Shown in pieces: positions 60,142 to 64,000 of a stretch of 64,000 bases of DNA; position 1 is the stretch's first letter, and each line of letters begins with the position of its first letter. The notes under the pieces were generated by a model. That model saw only the letters and a program-made list of their open reading frames with translations, did no database searches and had not been told where the DNA came from. A program made the position numbers and the translations under genes. This DNA comes from JACAEY01 sp049700155 (lineage in GTDB: Bacteria > Nitrospirota > Thermodesulfovibrionia > Thermodesulfovibrionales > SM23-35): the NCBI GenBank assembly GCA_049700155.1, contig JBNAVX010000020.1:15544-79543 (forward strand), given 5' to 3'.

Positions 60142-61113
60142 ATGGAAGTTCAAGAGGTCTTCAAACTATACGAATCTGAGTTAAAATCAGTCGAAAACAG
60201 GCTGAAAGATTTATTCAGAAGCATAGCTTCTCCTGTTCCGTTAATAGGCAAACATCTTATAGAGAGCGGTGGAAAAAGATTGAGGCCGCTCTTACTCCTA
60301 TTAAGTTCAGAGATATCTGGTTACAAAGGTGAGGCGCGATTAGACCTAGCCAGCATCATTGAATCAATACATACCGCCTCACTCCTACATGATGATGTTG
60401 TCGATGGAGCTGAGATAAGAAGAGGGAAAATACCAGCACATTCAATATGGGGAAATCAGATCGTTATACTCGTAGGTGACTTTCTTTATGCAAATGCATT
60501 AAGGCTCGCTGTAATGTATAAAAATCAGAAAATAATGGAGGCACTTTCTTCGGCTACTACAAGTATGACAGAAGGAGAAATCCTACAACTTTCCAAGATA
60601 GGAGATCCAGATATAACCGAAGAAGAATATTTTAATATTATCTCTGCTAAAACAGGTGCCCTTATCTCTGCAGCATGTAGAATAGGAGCAATACTTGGTT
60701 CTCTACCTGAAGATAAAGAGAATGCTCTTTCATATTTTGGGATGAAAACAGGAATGGCTTTCCAGATGGCAGATGATATTCTTGATTATATGGCTGATGA
60801 AGGAAAACTCGGTAAACGTCTTGGAAAAGACTTAAAAGAAGGCAAGATTACCCTACCTATAATCTATCTCTTAAAAGTTGCTTCTGATGAAGAGGTGAAA
60901 GAGATCAAAGACATTATTAATGATGATTTCAAACAGGATGATCTGAAGAGGATACAAGATCTCTTTAGAAAACATGATGTTCTTACCCTTTCTTTTAAAA
61001 AAGCACAAAAACTTGTATCTGACGCAAAAGCTGAACTTGAGATCTTTCCTCATTCTAAAGCACGAGATGCATTATTTACAGTAGCTGATTATGTTCTCTT
61101 AAGGGGCAGATAA
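60142..61113 (+). CDS. ispB: Polyprenyl diphosphate synthase (octaprenyl-type)
   Basis: This 323-residue trans-prenyltransferase has the first Asp-rich motif in LLHDDVVDGAEIRRG (DDVVD, 84-88), GDFLYANA, and the second motif FQMADDILDYMAD. The residue before the first motif and overall length fit long-chain (C35-C45) quinone side-chain synthases rather than farnesyl synthases; chain length is an inference. It starts a run with the AMMECR1 and DUF4388 genes at 2-3-nt gaps or overlaps. Confidence 0.92.
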   Translation: MEVQEVFKLYESELKSVENRLKDLFRSIASPVPLIGKHLIESGGKRLRPLLLLLSSEISGYKGEARLDLASIIESIHTASLLHDDVVDGAEIRRGKIPAHSIWGNQIVILVGDFLYANALRLAVMYKNQKIMEALSSATTSMTEGEILQLSKIGDPDITEEEYFNIISAKTGALISAACRIGAILGSLPEDKENALSYFGMKTGMAFQMADDILDYMADEGKLGKRLGKDLKEGKITLPIIYLLKVASDEEVKEIKDIINDDFKQDDLKRIQDLFRKHDVLTLSFKKAQKLVSDAKAELEIFPHSKARDALFTVADYVLLRGR

Positions 61114-61115
61114 TA

Positions 61116-61622
61116 ATGCATCCTCTTGTTGAGCTTGCAAAGAAAAGTGTAGAAATATATATAAAGGAAAAGAAGGTCATTGAGCCTCCTGAGTCTCTTC
61201 CTCCTGAATTGAGAGAAAAGGCTGGTGTATTTGTATGTATTAAGAAACACGGACAGCTCAGGGGATGTATCGGGACCTACATTCCATGTTGTGATAATGT
61301 AGCCCTTGAAACGATAAGGAATGCTATATGTGCTGCGACAAAAGATCCAAGGTTCAATATTGTCTCAGAAAAAGAACTAAAAGACCTTGAATATTCAGTT
61401 GATATACTTTCACCGCCTCAAAAAGTTACAGACCTTGGTGAACTTGATCCTAAAAAATATGGAATAATAATTGTGAGCGGGAATAAGAAAGGACTTCTTC
61501 TCCCTGACCTTGAAGGAGTCAATACTATTCAAGACCAGATAAGGATTGCGAGGATGAAAGCCTCTATAGAACCAGATGAAGATGCGGAAATCTATAAATT
61601 TGAGGTTAAAAGATATAAATGA
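61116..61622 (+). CDS. AMMECR1-domain protein (AmmeMemoRadiSam system protein A type)
   Basis: This 168-residue protein has the AMMECR1 signature GVFVCIKKHGQLRGCIGTY and LEYSVDILSPPQ, with PRFNIVSEKEL between. In many anaerobes it is encoded with a Memo protein and a radical SAM enzyme (AmmeMemoRadiSam); neither partner is next to it here. It lies 2 nt after ispB and overlaps the next gene by 4 nt (ATGA). Function is unknown. Confidence 0.88.
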   Translation: MHPLVELAKKSVEIYIKEKKVIEPPESLPPELREKAGVFVCIKKHGQLRGCIGTYIPCCDNVALETIRNAICAATKDPRFNIVSEKELKDLEYSVDILSPPQKVTDLGELDPKKYGIIIVSGNKKGLLLPDLEGVNTIQDQIRIARMKASIEPDEDAEIYKFEVKRYK

Positions 61623-63088
61623 TAGAGATTCCTCTTAAAGGTAATATAAGGGAATTCAGCATACCAAAGGTCCTTCTATATTTAAACAGGAACAGAAAAA
61701 CAGGTATTTTAATTATAAAAACCCAGACATTTACTAAAAAGGTCTTTATGGAAAAAGGAGATGCCATCTTTGCTTCATCTACATACGAAGATGATAGATT
61801 GGGCGAGATGCTTGTTAAAGCAAAAAAAATAACGCTCCAGCAACTTGAGGAGTCTGTAGAACTACTCAAATTAAGAAAAAAAAGGCAGGGTGCAATACTT
61901 GTAGAACTTGGTTATCTAACCCCAAAAGACCTCTTCTGGGGTGTTAAATATCAAGTAAAGGAAATAATCACCAGTCTTTTTACTCTCGACTATGCTGAAT
62001 ACAAATTTATTGAGGGAACCCTGCCTGAAGAAGTAATTACACTTAAAATGAGCATGGGGAACCTTATATATGAAGGTATAAAAAAGATAAATAATCTTAA
62101 TCTAATAATGAAAGAGATGAATATAAATTCTGTCTTAAAGCTCAGTACAGACCCCGTGAGTCTTTTTCAGGATATAGAACTTGATGAAAAAGACAAAAAA
62201 CTGCTTTCAAGAATTGATGGAAAAAAGACTGTTAAAGAACTTGCTGACAGTTCTCCTGAGGGTTCTTTTGAGGCATTAAAAACTCTGTATGCCTTATGGT
62301 GTACCGGAACACTCGAAGAAAAAGTGGAGTTGCCTGAAAAGACAGAGGTACCATTAGATGAGATTTTAGAGCCTTTATCTGAAGAAGAAGAGACTTTTAT
62401 TAAAAGGGTAAATGAGATATATTTAAAACTTGACAGCCTTACTCCTGAAGAATTACTCGAAGTTGATAAAAACTCGGATATAGAGACAATAAAAAGGAAT
62501 TATTACAGGCTTATAAAAGAATTCCATCCTGACAGGTATTTTACATCTTCTGACAGATCTTTAAAAGATAAATTGTTAGCAATCTTTGAAGCTATAAAAA
62601 TGTCTTACTCCATACTTGAAGAAGAAATAAAAACTGTATCTCCTGAAATATTAAACCCGGTTGAGAATGAGAAAGAATCAGAAAAAGAGGCTGAAGAAGA
62701 AAAAATACAGGAGACAAAGAAAATAGTTTCAGAAAAAAAAGCTGATGACTATTTCAGGCTCGGGGTTGAAGAGTTTAAAAAGGAAAATTATATAAAGGCT
62801 ATTGAGTTTTTTAAATTATCAACAGAACTTGAACCATATAATGCCAAATACTGGAGTCATCTTTCTCTCTCTTATACAAAGATTTCTAATGGTATTAAAG
62901 AGGCAGAAGAGGCATTGTTACAGTCAATCAAACTCGAGCCTGATAATTCTGAACATTATGCTAACCTCGGTCATATTTATCTTAAAGCAGGTATGAAAAA
63001 AGAGGCCCATGACCAGTTTGCAAAGGCTCTTGAATTAAATCCTGAAAATACCAAGGCACAGAAGGGGATAAAACTGGCAATGATTTAA
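61619..63088 (+). CDS. DUF4388 - J-domain - TPR protein
   Basis: This 489-residue protein has an N-terminal DUF4388/PATAN domain (GNIREFSIPKVLLYLNRNRK; GILIIKTQTF), a middle region with EKDKKLLSRIDGKKTVKELA, a J-domain with the HPD motif at 303-305 (FHPDRYF), an acidic Lys/Glu linker and a C-terminal TPR array (about 385-489). PATAN domains often act in c-di-GMP or gliding-type signalling; with a J-domain it may couple a signal to DnaK. Its stop interlocks with the convergent moaC stop. Confidence 0.85.
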   Translation: MIEIPLKGNIREFSIPKVLLYLNRNRKTGILIIKTQTFTKKVFMEKGDAIFASSTYEDDRLGEMLVKAKKITLQQLEESVELLKLRKKRQGAILVELGYLTPKDLFWGVKYQVKEIITSLFTLDYAEYKFIEGTLPEEVITLKMSMGNLIYEGIKKINNLNLIMKEMNINSVLKLSTDPVSLFQDIELDEKDKKLLSRIDGKKTVKELADSSPEGSFEALKTLYALWCTGTLEEKVELPEKTEVPLDEILEPLSEEEETFIKRVNEIYLKLDSLTPEELLEVDKNSDIETIKRNYYRLIKEFHPDRYFTSSDRSLKDKLLAIFEAIKMSYSILEEEIKTVSPEILNPVENEKESEKEAEEEKIQETKKIVSEKKADDYFRLGVEEFKKENYIKAIEFFKLSTELEPYNAKYWSHLSLSYTKISNGIKEAEEALLQSIKLEPDNSEHYANLGHIYLKAGMKKEAHDQFAKALELNPENTKAQKGIKLAMI

Positions 63089-63564
63089 CCCTTTCTTTTG
63101 AAATGACCACTCCTTCCACCTTTTTTCTCTATAAGCATAATATCAGATATAATCATCTCTTTATCTACTGCCTTGCACATATCGTAAATGGTTAACGCAG
63201 CTACTGAAACAGCAGTTAATGCTTCCATCTCCACACCTGTCTGACCTGTAACCTTCACATGTGATTCTATATTCACTTTATTTTCCTTTTCATCAAGGTC
63301 AAAATTTATATCAACTAAGGTTATATTTAATGGATGACACATGGGTATAATTTCACTCGTCTTTTTAGCTGCCATTATTCCTGCAACCTTTGCGACTGCA
63401 AATACATCACCTTTAGGGAGCTTTCTGTCTTTAATAAGTTTAATAGTCTCTATTTTCATATAAACAGACCCACTTGCAACAGCTTCTCTCTTGGTTATCT
63501 TTTTTTCGCTCACATCAACCATCTTTGCCCTACCCTTTTTATCAAGATGTGAAAAATTTTTCAT
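63085..63564 (-). CDS. moaC: Cyclic pyranopterin monophosphate synthase
   Basis: This 159-residue protein is MoaC: FSHLDKKGRAKMVDVSEKKI, MCHPLNITLVDINFD, SHVKVTGQTGVEMEALTAV and TIYDMCKAVDKEM. It forms cyclic pyranopterin monophosphate with MoaA in molybdenum cofactor synthesis. GGGGGT precedes the ATG. No other moa genes are visible. Confidence 0.96.
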   Translation of the reverse strand: MKNFSHLDKKGRAKMVDVSEKKITKREAVASGSVYMKIETIKLIKDRKLPKGDVFAVAKVAGIMAAKKTSEIIPMCHPLNITLVDINFDLDEKENKVNIESHVKVTGQTGVEMEALTAVSVAALTIYDMCKAVDKEMIISDIMLIEKKGGRSGHFKRKG

Positions 63565-63601
63565 TATACCCCCATGTAAAAAATTTAGAATTATTCTTTA
63601 A

Positions 63602-63688
63602 TGGTGCCGAAGGCGGGATTTGAACCCGCACGGCCTTGCGACCACTAGACCCTGAACCTAGCGCGTCTGCCAGTTCCGCCACTTCGGC
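63602..63688 (-). tRNA. tRNA-Leu (CAG anticodon)
   Basis: On the minus strand this 87-nt class II tRNA has acceptor GCCGAAG/CTTCGGC, a D-arm with GGAACTGGCAGAC, anticodon loop TTCAGGG giving CAG, a variable arm TGGTCGCAAGGCC and T-arm GGGTTCAAATCCC. The CCA end is encoded. It reads CUG leucine codons. Confidence 0.95.
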
Positions 63689-63757
63689 TCTCAAATATTA
63701 TAAGCTGCTTTCTTTAAAAAAATCACTGCTTAATAAAATTATTTTATCCCAAAATTT

Positions 63758-63830
63758 TCTAAAATAAGTTTTTTATAAAAGCCTGAATATCTTTTTATAC
63801 ACACCCCTATACCCCTCTTTTTAGAGAGGA
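63758..63830. repeat. Interspersed 71-73-nt repeat, copy 2
   Basis: This copy matches 16192-16262: TCTAAAATAAGTTTTTTA, the AT-rich middle and the ACACCCCTATACCCCTCT end with an imperfect stem (CCTCT/AGAGAGG). It lies upstream of tRNA-Leu and directly before the palindromic repeat. Confidence 0.7.
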
Positions 63831-63853
63831 AGGTATAATGTGTAAATAGCTTT

Positions 63854-63984
63854 TAGCCTATATTATTCATAAAATTCTTGGCAGATGTAGTATTTGAGCG
63901 GATTTTAATTCTTTCGAAGAAAGAATTTACCTCGGGGGCTCAATTTTAATCGAGCCGAGAATGAGCGAGAATACTGCATCTGCC
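63854..63984. repeat. Palindromic interspersed repeat, copy B
   Basis: This copy matches 29111-29241 with the same core length (105 nt, 63880-63984). Its right terminal repeat complements GGCAGATGCAGTATTC exactly, and the AAATTCTTTC/GAAAGAATTT hairpin loses one pair at its base. Homology stops 26 nt left of the core and at the right terminal repeat. Confidence 0.85.
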
Positions 63985-64000
63985 ATTTACGAAAACTGCC

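Noticed and set aside
1..64000. CRISPR arrays, insertion-sequence transposases, prophage genes, restriction systems
   Set aside because: No regularly spaced direct repeats, and no transposase, integrase, cas or phage protein motifs were found in any frame.

Overview
The window is about 64 kb of AT-rich bacterial chromosome, densely packed with genes on both strands. The organism is clearly Gram-negative: there is LPS transport (lptC-lptA-lptB), a Wza/Wzc-type exopolysaccharide export pair, an outer-membrane beta-barrel, a TolC-type efflux operon and a Tat translocase. Hydrogenase maturation genes, a ferredoxin-type 2-oxoacid oxidoreductase subunit and several oxygen-sensitive Fe-S or radical enzymes suggest an anaerobe. 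The gene mix fits Nitrospirota (Thermodesulfovibrionia-like) or a related deltaproteobacterial-grade lineage. That placement is an inference from gene content and was not computed.

Layout. 1-9239 (minus strand) is an exopolysaccharide locus: truncated CapD/PglF-type dehydratase, PglC-type phosphoglycosyltransferase, DegT aminotransferase, J-domain protein, Wzc-type tyrosine kinase, Wza-type export lipoprotein, a small Cys-rich protein, a NusG/RfaH-type antiterminator and a UDP-sugar dehydrogenase. A decayed initiator-tRNA-like sequence (9310-9384) marks its edge. 9483-14273 (minus) holds ruvB-ruvA-ruvC-gmhA, pdxA and an RNase-H-fold nuclease. 14432-19854 holds glucan phosphorylase, an M28 peptidase, murA, a PsiE-like membrane protein and a metallo-beta-lactamase-fold hydrolase. 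20000-22296 holds an outer-membrane protein and tatB-tatC. 22335-26358 is a HEAT / HD-GYP / radical SAM operon. 26427-29090 holds a pyruvate-kinase-C-like protein, two cupins and a lone VorB-type subunit, closed by a palindromic repeat. 29272-35449 (minus) is a TolC-MFP-ABC efflux operon with a macrodomain gene at its end. 35574-37825 is an SOS group (lexA, small protein, dinB). 38015-39118 is ribD. 39182-45420 runs from two small membrane-associated proteins into hypA-hypB-hypF-hypD-hypE, with no hypC. 45505-48384 holds pdxJ, an eRF1-like protein and an AI-2E-type transporter. 48436-53304 holds a Cys-rich microprotein, lptC-lptA-lptB-rpoN-hpf and rapZ, followed by tRNA-Ser. 53594-63564 holds a DUF2155 lipoprotein, two PAC2 proteins, tyrS, a Nudix hydrolase, a GAF histidine kinase, a polyprenyl synthase, an AMMECR1 protein, a DUF4388/J/TPR protein and moaC. 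tRNA-Leu and two repeats close the window.

Three window-wide patterns stand out. First, at least seven transcription units have a sigma70-like -10 box exactly 7 nt before the ATG/GTG and no ribosome-binding site, which predicts leaderless mRNAs. Second, three convergent gene pairs interlock their stop codons in a shared 4-nt TTAA/TTAG. Third, two interspersed repeat families are present, one of them a 105-bp palindromic element with three stems. The most striking single site is a perfect 15-bp GC-rich hairpin followed by five Ts inside the hypA coding sequence.
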